Assembly: GCA_004283055.1 (NCBI GenBank)
Contig: SHLP01000012.1
Coordinates: forward strand, 1 to 52,737
Direction of reading: 5' to 3'
Source of the DNA: Deltaproteobacteria bacterium
GTDB lineage: Bacteria; Myxococcota_A; Polyangia; Polyangiales; Houyiibacteriaceae
Length of the DNA stretch: 52,737 bases
Part shown: positions 11,901 to 18,673 of the stretch, one piece after another
Numbering within the stretch: the first letter of the stretch is position 1
Layout: each line of letters begins with the position of its first letter
Translations under genes and position numbers: made by a program
The notes under the pieces: model-generated
The model's input: only the letters and a program-made list of their open reading frames with translations
Told to the model about the DNA's origin: nothing
Databases searched by the model: none

Positions 11901-14137
11901 TTCACGCTCGACTCCGAGTCTTCGGCTTGCTCTGCGGCATGCCCGAGGAGCTCGGCGAAACCGGCCCAGTCTTCGCCCTCCGCATAGAGCTGCTCCAAGG
12001 ACTCCCAATCGTTCAGACGTAGATAGGCGTCCTTGAGCATGCGCCGGACACGGCTGTTGTCCGGGTCGAGTCCGAGCAAGCGTACCCAAACCTCGACGGC
12101 CTCGGCCGGACGTTCGAGCCGTTCCATGTACAGGGCTCCGAGCCGATGAAGGTGTTCGACCCGTTTGGCGTCGCTCGCGGCAGCGTCTGCACGGCTTTTC
12201 AAAACCTCAGCGAGCGTGTCCCAATCCTTCTCGCGCTCGGAAAGCTTCTCGAGCGCATCGAGCGCAGGCGCGGGCTCGGGGCTTTCGCTGAGGATTTCCT
12301 TCCACAGCGTGATCGCGTCGGCGTTTTTGTGAAGTCGCTCCGTGCAGAGCTGCGCCATCTCCACCTTCTTGTCGAGGCGCGTCGAAGGATCGTCGGCAAG
12401 ATCGGCTTCGCGGCCCAGGATCGCCACCAACGCTTCCCAGTTGCGCTTCTTCGTGTAGATGTCCTTGAGCTGCGCGAGTGCCTCCTGGTGGTCGGGCTGC
12501 AGCCGCAAAACACGTTCGAGCGGTTGCGTTGCCTGCTTCAGGTTTCCGAAGCGCTCGAGCCAAAGGCCGGCGATGCGGACGTAGAGCGCGACTTTGTCGT
12601 CGGTGTCCGAGGCAACCTCGGCTTGGCGATCGAGAATCTGGATGAGCTCGTTCCATCGGCCGGCACCCTCGTAGAGCTCCGACAGAGCGCTCAAAGCCTC
12701 CGAATCGAAGGGAGAGAGAACGAGAATCTCCCCGTAGACTTGAATGAGCATCGAATCGAGGTGGAGCGCGTCGCGGTAGATCGGGATCAAGTCGCGTAGC
12801 AGGCGCAGCTTTTCTTCCTTGGAGTCGGGCGAGAGCGCATCGACCTCGCCTCGAATCGACTCGGAAAGGGCGTTCCATTTGCCGCTGAGCTGGTAGAGCT
12901 GCTGAAGCGCAGCGCGCGCATCGACGTCGCCCGGAGCCAGCCGCTCTACGAGCTTCCACGCCTCCAGCGCGCGCTCGGGGCGGTCCTCTGTCTGCGCTCG
13001 GTGACCGAGCTCTCGGGCCAAGGCGAGCTTCTGCTTCGGGTCCGTCGTGGTGCGCAGCGCGTCGCCCAGGATGGTCAGGAAGCGTCCATTCAGATCCTCG
13101 TCTCCGATTCGACCACGGTAGAAGTCGAGCATCCCTGGATGAGCCGCATCGATCTTTCGAAGCCGTGTAAAAAAGGGCTCTGCGGATTCCGGGTCGTCGC
13201 GAAAGCGCCAATGGACCATCGCCAGCTGGAGGAGCATGCCCTTCTCCGCCTCGAGCGTCTGGCGTGAACGGAGCGCGCTCTCGTACATCTCTGCGAGCTC
13301 GTCCCAAGCTTCGAGCTCGGTGTAGTGCTCGACCAGCGCACCGAGCGCCTCCGAGTCGGTGGGCGAGAGCTTCAAAACCTTTCGGTATGCGTCGGCGGCG
13401 CGCTCCGAATCCTCCAGTGGACGCCGCAGCACGCGGGCGGCCTGCAACCAGGCGCTGGCCTTCTCTTCGCGGGTCCGAGCCGCCGTGGCAGCGCGAACGA
13501 AGACGGATACGACATCGTCCCATCGGCCGCGCGCCCTGAGACTCAGCGCATACTGCCGGGCGGTGCACATGTGCGACGGATCGGCGGCCAACGCCTCGTC
13601 GAAAATCGCGTCGGCCTCGTCGGCGATCGGATCGCCGCCGTACTGCCACATCAGGGACGCGGCACGGGTGAGCAGCGAAGTTCTGAGACGCGGGTCGACC
13701 GCTTCGCGAGCCTCCTCGATGAAGCGTCGCGCGATCTCGGCCCACTTCTCCTCGACTTGTTGGATCTGATCGACCGCCTGAGCGACCTCGGGGTCATCGG
13801 ACGCGAGACCGCCCAGCTGCTCGTAGGCGACCAGGGCGCCCCGGTCGTCCATAAGCTCGTCGCGGCGGACCCGGCCGAGCTCTTTCACGAGCACCTTCTG
13901 AAAGTCCGGATCATCGGCGACCAGCTCGGTCTCGAGCTCCATCAGCCAGGAGGCCGCCAGGAAATCACCGCGGCGCTCGTGTCCGCCACGGGCGGCCTCG
14001 AGCAATCGAAGAGGGTCTTGGTCGTCGTTCGCGGGGTTCGGACTCTTGAGAAACTCGCGCAGCCCGTCGACGAGCTCGATGTCGTACGGGTTCTCCAGCA
14101 GGAGGCCCAAGTACTCCGTCAGCGTCAGCTCAGACAT
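2954..14137 (-). CDS. Giant TPR-like helical repeat protein (about 3727 aa)
   Basis: One uninterrupted frame of about 3727 codons. I chose the ATG at 14137 (MSELTLTEYLGLLLENPYD) because AGGGG lies five bases upstream. ATGs at 14191 and 14281 would add 18 or 48 residues that look non-native. Nearly the whole protein consists of a degenerate repeat with a period near 73 residues. Each unit reads roughly AL..L..LY...RW.EL...LE.R, then LA.LYE..L.D...A...Y..AL..DP, which equals two TPR/HAT-like hairpins. This gives about 50 units. The final 120 residues resemble canonical 34-residue TPRs (GDAEGALAAYDAAFKID, DTRKAITMLERAL). There is no signal peptide, membrane segment or catalytic domain, so it is probably a cytoplasmic scaffold. 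Composition is strongly Glu/Asp/Leu/Ala/Arg. The aminotransferase gene follows three bases after its stop. Partners are unknown. Confidence 0.93.
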   Translation of the reverse strand: MSELTLTEYLGLLLENPYDIELVDGLREFLKSPNPANDDQDPLRLLEAARGGHERRGDFLAASWLMELETELVADDPDFQKVLVKELGRVRRDELMDDRGALVAYEQLGGLASDDPEVAQAVDQIQQVEEKWAEIARRFIEEAREAVDPRLRTSLLTRAASLMWQYGGDPIADEADAIFDEALAADPSHMCTARQYALSLRARGRWDDVVSVFVRAATAARTREEKASAWLQAARVLRRPLEDSERAADAYRKVLKLSPTDSEALGALVEHYTELEAWDELAEMYESALRSRQTLEAEKGMLLQLAMVHWRFRDDPESAEPFFTRLRKIDAAHPGMLDFYRGRIGDEDLNGRFLTILGDALRTTTDPKQKLALARELGHRAQTEDRPERALEAWKLVERLAPGDVDARAALQQLYQLSGKWNALSESIRGEVDALSPDSKEEKLRLLRDLIPIYRDALHLDSMLIQVYGEILVLSPFDSEALSALSELYEGAGRWNELIQILDRQAEVASDTDDKVALYVRIAGLWLERFGNLKQATQPLERVLRLQPDHQEALAQLKDIYTKKRNWEALVAILGREADLADDPSTRLDKKVEMAQLCTERLHKNADAITLWKEILSESPEPAPALDALEKLSEREKDWDTLAEVLKSRADAAASDAKRVEHLHRLGALYMERLERPAEAVEVWVRLLGLDPDNSRVRRMLKDAYLRLNDWESLEQLYAEGEDWAGFAELLGHAAEQAEDSESSVKLSLRAAEIYADRAGDPHRAARYYERALATDATNIEAAEGLLPIYEKDHKWPEYAKTLEVVVAGSDKDEDLDVQIQRLISLRSVYLNRIRDPEASLGWATRAYLLSPADPAIVAGLEESAEASGAYADLVALFRARLATATVSEEERLDLQRRIASIAGERLGESEESIRQLEGILEVVPNDAEAIAVLDRLYRAERRFADLRALYERRLESAADPSEEWVLLNEVAQVEEEQLGDLPAAAERHWKILSKNPHDVDALRAVERLSQQLKQWDRLDAALARRLQSKVGDEDRLAVYLQLADLRRLYLEDSAGALECYRNALALDGRNEVAIAGLEALSAQGGASGLDAIDLLEPAYAKRGHFTKLAELLRTRLENTKDADERRTLKLRLADLSSSELDDATGAYEALESVFLDNPQDVGLLDRLTGVAEASNQQEALSRALVLVLDGGDAEGEVELTLCRRAAELFDVALGTPEAASRFHARILELEPGDAAAFAALKQVYTKHEEWDQLRALYQGRIEATTDAGAKLDLLLQLCFLFEEILDEPKHAISSYEQALELDPTHTPSRRALQRLYARLQRWPELAELLERDLDEASGQEAVDLAYELGTIYENRLGRVVDAVDHFELVLASSPTHLRAQEALERLMGNRDERQRVASILQPIFESQGAWGELAKVLEVQLEDLSDPSSRAAHLVRIGELSETKLRDDELAFDAYARAVREDAADGVARSDLARLASKLGRHRQRAELLERGLATVGDDFVKTEILVELAELWDVSEPEPVEAEKTYQQLIRAERDNPEIVLKASRALERLHAESGDDAALARDLRRQLQFEEDEARRDELYPMLADLFETTLHDADAAIELHQERLENDPTQVDALAALERLYASQNRWEPLVEVLERRAELCDEEQEQLSLARRVAEVHEERLGSVENAISAHRDLISRFGSDEPSLAALTRLYRQTERWPELLEITEMRAVDADDPERRTGFRFEAAELMRNKTGEGERAFELYRDLLDAVPGHAPTVAALEELAAGADAYLRVAAANRLLEQYANDGRPDDQVRMLEIVAAGDDPGERVRALLSAAEISEVQSEDLDAAFELTGRALREGVDLDDLERVLGDYERLADATGGTAELIATLGRIAPELLDADLRTQVRMRAASIARERLSNDDFARTQYQSVLDEQPDHEAALDALLTLVEEAGATRELVELLRRKGELCDDPEERAALLVRQAHLYQSELDDPESAIEALDRALGESDHPLAYEGLERLYRRTQRWDDLATLYEREIDQRIGDPAAVRYELGELCLKWLGEPLRALDQFREALSQNPDHEPTVRALEALVEQSEHRGAAAEMLEPLYLRRMDWAKVTEILEVRLDAEVDPSQRLELLRHLGDVQESHLEDLDGALETYGRLFAEDPHDPHSLETLTRLARSLGRWDRLAAILDATLRAVEVDDGDTAAIALTTARLYDQRLEELNRAGYFYQRALTYDPSNKEAGQALASVYARSGRWEPLLDLDRERESFAESDEERVAILHEIARTEVDALDTPQDGVLTYRRILELDPTNDEAVTQLDALLERTAEWDELAAHIELQIGNAGDPRLALELRQRLGALTETKLDNRAGALDIYEDVLVDRPDYAPAIEAVSRFIEDAEHGPRAVQILEPIHRQSGDWQALVGLLEAKARQLDERFEQAETWREVGRLYEGPGLDAGKAFDAWGKALVAEPADEATRSEVDRLAEALERWEAYIETCEQAAVAAEDPSLQGSFLRSVAETQDRELGDPRASIGTYRRLLEADPEADQTLDDLEGLQVMVGDWEGLSWVYEQKLERAQEPDPRAELLCRLGGLWEEQLSSPERAVEYYQRAADEKPDDGVAYEALDRLFASANDSERLADVLEQRMQVEEQPEVRVEVGMRLAELFEAQLGRPDAACDALRAVAEAEPDHRGALQGLSRLYERQGQWPELVEVLQRRTDTAAHEAERVELTHQLGNIMERELDDELSAIAVYGQILRIDPGHEPSVQALLRITKLADYREDAASVLEPYLRAQERWNDLATLLRLRADAMTDPQDKAEQLVALAEVHEHGRKDPSSALDALLQSIGERPEDEEILDRAESLAAGLERWSDLVEVLFAEASASLDTGRGAALYGRVARICEEELGDLSRAIDAQERALSLLGDDSATLETLDRLLQQTQQWDRVHEVISRRLDLQSADRPTLLLRQGRLRAEQLGDYEGALGAYEKAMEQDPGREDTLAAVRRLAAKPQVAASALDLLEAHYRGAGDLEEVVRLYEERVELAETDADRVALLTEAAAIWENDIGRPEQALKALRDAVRTDPRDLSLIDSLERLAEEAENWEALDGLVEEIGEHGDLDRREIYQLRLRSAGWYLDRLSDPRSAERELTAALGLDPEPLEAHARRVDLIRSQGRTRDLVNALRAWAEVDPGSDRRIVLLREAAELACAELSEPELAADCYQELISIEPEDIDALRALVTIRRDQSRWNEAVGLLERQMELTAGNERAEVARATGQVYRDLLDDPRAAIRAYEVAFEIDENDVGTMDALESLYRDNDRLEALRSLLERRVSSAGDEDRMAVQLRLAKLYEQAFTDQAAAIDIFQQVLLADPSHETANAELDRLYQATGAWDELIALLLSRVGHASSDVQRGLLARIADLHLGKRNDEEAAITIYERINADLGSDEQSLRALAGLYERRGSWTRVADTLERLAGRLDGEAAIELSHRVADVWEQKVGDIAQAGRALRGAHERFPQDADTRERLKAYYETDGDYGALVEVLDGELRAAGSDADRLTLLRAISDVYRDKLDAPGEAASYLERAVELDGSDRAALVPLCDLYMAAGRQQDAVPILRQIIESYGRQRSKDLAAHQHRLGQALAAMGDAEGALAAYDAAFKIDLTNVAILRDLGKLTHAAGDLDRAQKSFRALLLQKLEPDSGIQKADVYFYLGDIAAKTDDTRKAITMLERALAEDSGHAQAAELLAELKG

Positions 14138-14298
14138 CCGCACCCCTGCGAGCCGTTTCGGAAGAGTTTTCGCACCCTTCGGTGATCTCATGAAGCCCCC
14201 AAAAGCAAAAGGATCCTGCGACCTAAGGTCCCCACGGCGCAGGCCTCTCCAATGGTAGCGGCGCGACGATTGGATGGGCAAGCTCAGAGATGCAAGAA

Positions 14299-14331
14299 AG
14301 CCCTCGGAATGTGGAAGTTCGTGAGAGGGCT
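14299..14331 (-). terminator. Possible hairpin after the b561-like gene
   Basis: A 7-bp perfect stem (AGCCCTC at 14299-14305 pairing with GAGGGCT at 14325-14331) encloses a 19-base loop. It lies immediately after the stop of the minus-strand b561-like gene. There is no U-tract and the loop is long, so it is a weak terminator candidate. Confidence 0.25.
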
Positions 14332-14332
14332 C

Positions 14333-15052
14333 TCAGAAGACCATCAGCGCGCCCTGGGCGGTCAACGAGCCCCAGGTGACGAAGCCCACGGTCAAGTGAG
14401 CGGTGGCGATCGCACGAAGTGTTTTGTAGTTATTCGCTCTATCCAGCCCAAACCATTCAGAGTTTGCCGTAACGAGCCCGAGCGCGATTTGAGCGATGAA
14501 GCCGGCAAAGGTCACCCAGCGCAGCGCCTTGTGGGCGCGAAGCCTCTTCGCGAACTTGCTGTCGCCCTCGCTCACCCCGAGCGGGTCGGGCATCGCGAAC
14601 GAAAGCCCGAAGGTCGTGAAGAACGCGGCCCCAGCCAGCACCGATAGTGTCAGGTGACCGGTGGGTGTGCCGCTACACTGGTTTTGAGTCGGCCACGCGT
14701 TCCCGGTCACGCAGGGGTTGGTCGACTGGCTCTGGTACCACCCGTATTGGTTGTAATACTGGACGAAGCCCGAGGCGACGGTGAGCGTGGTGAGCGCCCA
14801 CGTGGTGATTCCGAACCACTTGTGGATCTTTTTGATCTTATTCCGCCTACGAACGAGGTCAGCGGTGGTCGGCTCGTTCGGCTCTTCGAGGTCGGTGGAG
14901 ATCTGAACCGCCAGGACCACGGCCGGCTCGAGCGCGGCGGACGGGGCTTCGAGCACCGAAGTATCGACGTGCAAGGACAGTCCAAACAGCGGAGTCGCGA
15001 GCATCAAGGCGGTCAGAGTGGCCATGCGGGCCGGAGTATCCACCAAAACCAT
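14333..15052 (-). CDS. Four-TM membrane protein with cytochrome b561-like histidine pattern
   Basis: From the ATG at 15052 the product is 239 aa; a second ATG at 15025 is also possible, and neither has a clear ribosome binding site. The open frame extends further upstream, but that stretch runs antisense into the HMG-CoA lyase and is not protein-like. A hydrophobic N-terminus (MATLTALMLATPLFG) may be a signal peptide. Four membrane segments follow, at about 80-98, 132-152, 177-195 and 215-238. Four histidines lie at the segment ends (H77 in IHKWF, H133 in GHLTL, H174 in AHKALRW, H219 in AHLTVGF), the pattern expected for two-haem b561-type cytochromes. Two cysteines (114 and 126) in the first external loop could pair. 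The haem role is inferred from spacing only. Confidence 0.7.
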   Translation of the reverse strand: MVLVDTPARMATLTALMLATPLFGLSLHVDTSVLEAPSAALEPAVVLAVQISTDLEEPNEPTTADLVRRRNKIKKIHKWFGITTWALTTLTVASGFVQYYNQYGWYQSQSTNPCVTGNAWPTQNQCSGTPTGHLTLSVLAGAAFFTTFGLSFAMPDPLGVSEGDSKFAKRLRAHKALRWVTFAGFIAQIALGLVTANSEWFGLDRANNYKTLRAIATAHLTVGFVTWGSLTAQGALMVF

Positions 15053-15122
15053 CTTCAGGGCTAGGTATCTACGGGACCTTCGACGGCTTTTCACGAGGCC
15101 CGAGGCGCTGTAGAGGAGAGAT

Positions 15123-16043
15123 ATGGCGTCTTCTGCGAAGCTCCCGAAACGCGTCTCGGTATACGAGGTATCCCCGAGGGACGGACTGCAAAACGAGAGC
15201 GCCCAGGTGGCAACCCACGCGAAAGTCAGGCTCATCGAGGCTCTCGTCGATGCCGGTATCAGCAGGATCGAGGTCGGTAGCTTCGTGGCGCCGAAGTGGG
15301 TTCCGCAAATGGTCGATGCCGATGAGGTCTGCAGGATGATCGGGCGTCGGCCCGGCGTCACCTACGCCGGCCTATGTCCCAACGCCCGGGGGCTCGATCG
15401 CGCCCTTGCGGCGAAGGTCGACGAAATCGCCGTCTTCGTGAGCGCAAGCGAGACCCACAACCGTAAGAACGTCAACAAGACCATCGGGCAAACGCTGAAA
15501 GCATTCGAGCCCGTCATCGGGCCCGCCGTCGACGCGGGGCTCAAAGTCCGCGCGTACGTCTCCACGATGTGGGGCTGCCCGTACGAAGGCGACGTCGACC
15601 CAAAGCGCGGCCTCGAGCTGGCCCAGCACTTGCTCGGTGAGGGCTGCTATCAGGTATCGCTTGGCGACACGATCGGAGTGGGCACACCGACCCAAACCGA
15701 GAAGATTCTCGATCTCTTTGCGACGGAGGTGCCGGTCGAGCAGATCGCCCTGCATCTGCACGACACGCGAGGCACCGCCCTCGCCAACGTCTTGGTGGGC
15801 TTGCAGGCAGGCATCACCGCTTTCGATGCGTCGGTGGCCGGGCTTGGCGGCTGCCCGTACGCACCGGGGGCTGCGGGCAACCTCGCCACCGAAGATCTGG
15901 TCTACACCCTCGACGGGATGGGCATCGAAACCGGAATCGACCTCGAGAAGCTCTGGCAGGCCGGCCAGGTCGCCGAGGCCATCGTCGGCCGCGAGCTGCC
16001 GGGAAAAGTTCACCGCGCCGGGGTCCGCTCGCTCGGCAAGTAA
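15123..16043 (+). CDS. mvaB: Hydroxymethylglutaryl-CoA lyase
   Basis: The product is 306 aa. It cleaves HMG-CoA to acetyl-CoA and acetoacetate in leucine breakdown. The start of the TIM barrel reads VYEVSPRDGLQNE, carrying the Arg-Asp pair that binds the divalent metal and substrate. HLHDTRGTALAN gives the metal-binding histidines, and VAGLGGCPYAPGA contains the signature catalytic cysteine. GNLATEDLVYTLDGMGI is also family-typical. Length matches bacterial HMG-CoA lyases. GAGGAG a few bases before the ATG is a good ribosome binding site. The next gene starts nine bases after its stop, so this is the first gene of a three-gene run with an aminopeptidase and a P450. No other leucine-degradation gene is in the window. 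Confidence 0.95.
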   Translation: MASSAKLPKRVSVYEVSPRDGLQNESAQVATHAKVRLIEALVDAGISRIEVGSFVAPKWVPQMVDADEVCRMIGRRPGVTYAGLCPNARGLDRALAAKVDEIAVFVSASETHNRKNVNKTIGQTLKAFEPVIGPAVDAGLKVRAYVSTMWGCPYEGDVDPKRGLELAQHLLGEGCYQVSLGDTIGVGTPTQTEKILDLFATEVPVEQIALHLHDTRGTALANVLVGLQAGITAFDASVAGLGGCPYAPGAAGNLATEDLVYTLDGMGIETGIDLEKLWQAGQVAEAIVGRELPGKVHRAGVRSLGK

Positions 16044-16052
16044 GGGATTCAC

Positions 16053-17312
16053 GTGCCAGTTCAAGATCTCCTCCAATTCATCAACGGCTCCCCCACCCCA
16101 TTCCACGCGGTCGCGGAGACCGTCGCGCGCCTCCAAGCGCACGGCTATCGTCAACTCGACGAAGCGGAGGCTTGGAGCGTCGACGGAGGAGAAAAGGTTT
16201 ACGTCGTGCGGGGCGGTGGGTCGATCGCAGCGTTCCACCTGGGGAGCGCGCCGCCACAGGAAGCTGGCTTTCACCTGATCGGCGCGCATACCGACTCACC
16301 CAACCTCCGGGTCAAACCGAACCCTGAGCGGGACAAGGCAGGCTACAAGCAGCTTGGCGTCGAGCCGTACGGCGGGGTTTTGCTGCACACTTGGCTCGAC
16401 CGCGACCTCTCGCTCGCAGGTCGCGTATCGCTAGCAGACGGCGGGGCGAGGCTCGTCGACTTCCAGCGCGAGCTGCTGCGGGTTCCGTCGCTGGCGATTC
16501 ACCTCAACCGCACGGTGAACACCGAGGGCTTGAAGCTCAACGCACAGACGCACATGGCGCCCATCCTCGCCCTGAACGAGCTCGGGGACAGCACCCTCCG
16601 TGCTCTGCTCGCCGACGAGCTCGGCGACGTCAAAACCGAAGACGTGCTCGCCTGGGACTTGATGGCCTACGACGTGCAGCCCGCCACTCGAAGCGGCCGC
16701 AGCCGGGAGTTCATTCACGCGGGCCGCATCGATAATCTCGCGAGTTGCCACGCGGGCCTGAGCGCCCTCCTGGCCGCCGAGCGCGACGCGAAGATGACTC
16801 GGGGGCTCGTCTTGTACGACCACGAGGAAGTGGGGAGCCGCAGCGCGCAGGGAGCCGCCTCGGACTTCCTGCGAAGCTGCCTGCAGCGGCTCTCGGGCGA
16901 TTCGACCGAAAGCTTTCATCGAGCTGTTGCCAAGTCGTTCTTGATCTCGGCGGACATGTCCCACGCCATTCACCCGAACTACGCCGACCTCCATGAACCG
17001 ACGCACCAGCCGGTGCTGGGCGGGGGCCCGGTGGTGAAGATCAACGTCAATCAGTCGTACGCGACCGACGGCGAGAGTTGGGCCAGCTTCGAACGCTGGG
17101 CGAAAGAGGCCAAGGTCAGTACGCAGCGGTTCGTCGTGCGCTCCGACCTCGGCTGCGGAAGCACCATTGGCCCAATCACCGCCGCCGAGCTTGGCATTCG
17201 TACGGTCGATGTGGGCAACCCGATGCTCTCGATGCACTCGTGCCGAGAGGTCGCCGCAGCCTCCGATGTGCCGCGAATGATAGACGTGATGAAACGGTAC
17301 TTTCATGCCTAG
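16053..17312 (+). CDS. apeB: M18 family aminopeptidase (aspartyl aminopeptidase type)
   Basis: The product is 419 aa, typical for M18 enzymes, which are cytoplasmic two-zinc peptidases removing N-terminal (often acidic) residues. Visible metal-site motifs are GAHTDSPNLRVKP, GRIDNLASCHAGL, YDHEEVGSRSAQGA (the general-base Glu pair) and the C-terminal MLSMHSCREVAA. ISADMSHAIHPNYADLHEP is highly characteristic of the family. It lies nine bases after HMG-CoA lyase and overlaps the start of the P450 gene by 8 bp, implying one transcript. The substrate is assigned by family only. Confidence 0.95.
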   Translation: MPVQDLLQFINGSPTPFHAVAETVARLQAHGYRQLDEAEAWSVDGGEKVYVVRGGGSIAAFHLGSAPPQEAGFHLIGAHTDSPNLRVKPNPERDKAGYKQLGVEPYGGVLLHTWLDRDLSLAGRVSLADGGARLVDFQRELLRVPSLAIHLNRTVNTEGLKLNAQTHMAPILALNELGDSTLRALLADELGDVKTEDVLAWDLMAYDVQPATRSGRSREFIHAGRIDNLASCHAGLSALLAAERDAKMTRGLVLYDHEEVGSRSAQGAASDFLRSCLQRLSGDSTESFHRAVAKSFLISADMSHAIHPNYADLHEPTHQPVLGGGPVVKINVNQSYATDGESWASFERWAKEAKVSTQRFVVRSDLGCGSTIGPITAAELGIRTVDVGNPMLSMHSCREVAAASDVPRMIDVMKRYFHA

Positions 17313-18660
17313 GCTTCGCAGGCCCCCCGGACCCCCGAACCGTCTCGGCCTCGGCAACCTTCGCGGCATGATGCAGGACCAGCTCCAGTACATGACGGAG
17401 GCCGCAAAGTACGGCCCGCTCGTCGACCTGCCGATCCTGTCCGAGCGCTACGTCTTGGTTCTCGATCCGGACCTCATTCAGCAGAGCTTGGCCCAAGGGT
17501 ACGCCGTCATGCAGAAGGACCGGTTCACACACGAGCTCGGCCGTGTGCTCGGGCAAGGTTTGGTGACGAGCGAAGGCGCGCTTTGGCGGACCCAACGCAA
17601 GCAGGTCGCGCGCGCTTTCATCCCGCGCCGGATTCGAACCTACGCCGATTCGATGGTCGCGGCCGCACATCGTTCGCTCGACGACTGGAGCGACGGGAGC
17701 GTGATCCCAATTCACGAGGCGATGGCCGAGCTGACCCTCGACATCGTCGGGCGCACGCTGTTCGATGCGGACGTTCGAGGGACCGCAAAGGAGGTCGGCG
17801 ATGCGCTCAAGGTGATCAGTGACTTCTACTCAGATGTGCTCGAGAGCCCGATCAAGCCGCCACCATGGTGGCCTTCTCCGCGAATGTTTCGGTTTCGCAA
17901 AGCGGTCCGCAACGTGGATCGCATCGTATCGGGAATCATCGACGATCGGCGCCAGAGCGCGGAAGACCGAGGTGACCTCCTGAGCGCGCTGCTCCAAGCA
18001 CAGGATGACGAGGGCGCGGCCATGAGCGACCAGCAGCTTCGCGACGAGTGCATCACGCTCTTTCTTGCCGGGCATGAAACCACCTCGATCGCGCTCGCCA
18101 ATACGCTCTATCTGCTTTCCAAGCACCCCGAGATCGAAGCGCGGGTGCACCAGGAGGCAGCTAACCTGCTTGCCGGCCGTCGCGCGACCTCCGACGACTA
18201 CGACCGGCTGGAATACACCGGACGGGTCATCAAGGAGTCCATGCGGCTCTACCCCCCGGTGTACACCATCGGCCGGCAGCTTCTCGAAGACTTCGAGCTC
18301 GGCGGCTATACGTTTGCGAAGGGGGACACCCTGCTCTTCGTGCAGTGGGTCACCCACCGGAGCGCCCAGTGCTTTTCGGACCCGCTCCGCTTCGACCCCA
18401 ACCGCTGGCTCCCCGAGCGCGCCAAGTCGATGCACAAGTACGCGTACTTCCCATTTGGCGGAGGCCCGCGCATCTGCATCGGGAACCACTTCGCGATGAT
18501 GGAAGCGGTACTGGTCCTGGCCACCCTGCTCTGCGACTACCGATTTGAGCTGCTCCCGGGCCAAACCCTCGAGCTCCAGCCTGCGGTCACGCTTCGGGCG
18601 GCGAAAGACCTTCAGATGCGGCTCGTGGCACGCGGTTCGAAACCAGCGAGGGCCGCTTAG
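17305..18660 (+). CDS. Cytochrome P450 monooxygenase
   Basis: The product is 451 aa with every P450 landmark. The I-helix oxygen-binding motif AGHETTS is at 255-261, the K-helix ExxR (ESMR) at 311-314, and the haem-ligand loop FPFGGGPRICIG has Cys391 as the thiolate ligand. The N-terminus (PRLRRPPGPPNRLGLGNL) is a proline-rich hinge without a membrane anchor, so the protein should be soluble. The KYAYFPFGGGPRICIGNHFAMMEA context resembles CYP4/CYP102/CYP110-like fatty-acid or terpene hydroxylases; the substrate cannot be read. No ferredoxin or reductase gene is adjacent. Its ATG lies inside the end of the aminopeptidase gene, so expression should depend on that operon. Confidence 0.95.
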   Translation: MPRLRRPPGPPNRLGLGNLRGMMQDQLQYMTEAAKYGPLVDLPILSERYVLVLDPDLIQQSLAQGYAVMQKDRFTHELGRVLGQGLVTSEGALWRTQRKQVARAFIPRRIRTYADSMVAAAHRSLDDWSDGSVIPIHEAMAELTLDIVGRTLFDADVRGTAKEVGDALKVISDFYSDVLESPIKPPPWWPSPRMFRFRKAVRNVDRIVSGIIDDRRQSAEDRGDLLSALLQAQDDEGAAMSDQQLRDECITLFLAGHETTSIALANTLYLLSKHPEIEARVHQEAANLLAGRRATSDDYDRLEYTGRVIKESMRLYPPVYTIGRQLLEDFELGGYTFAKGDTLLFVQWVTHRSAQCFSDPLRFDPNRWLPERAKSMHKYAYFPFGGGPRICIGNHFAMMEAVLVLATLLCDYRFELLPGQTLELQPAVTLRAAKDLQMRLVARGSKPARAA

Positions 18661-18673
18661 CCATCGCGCGGAC

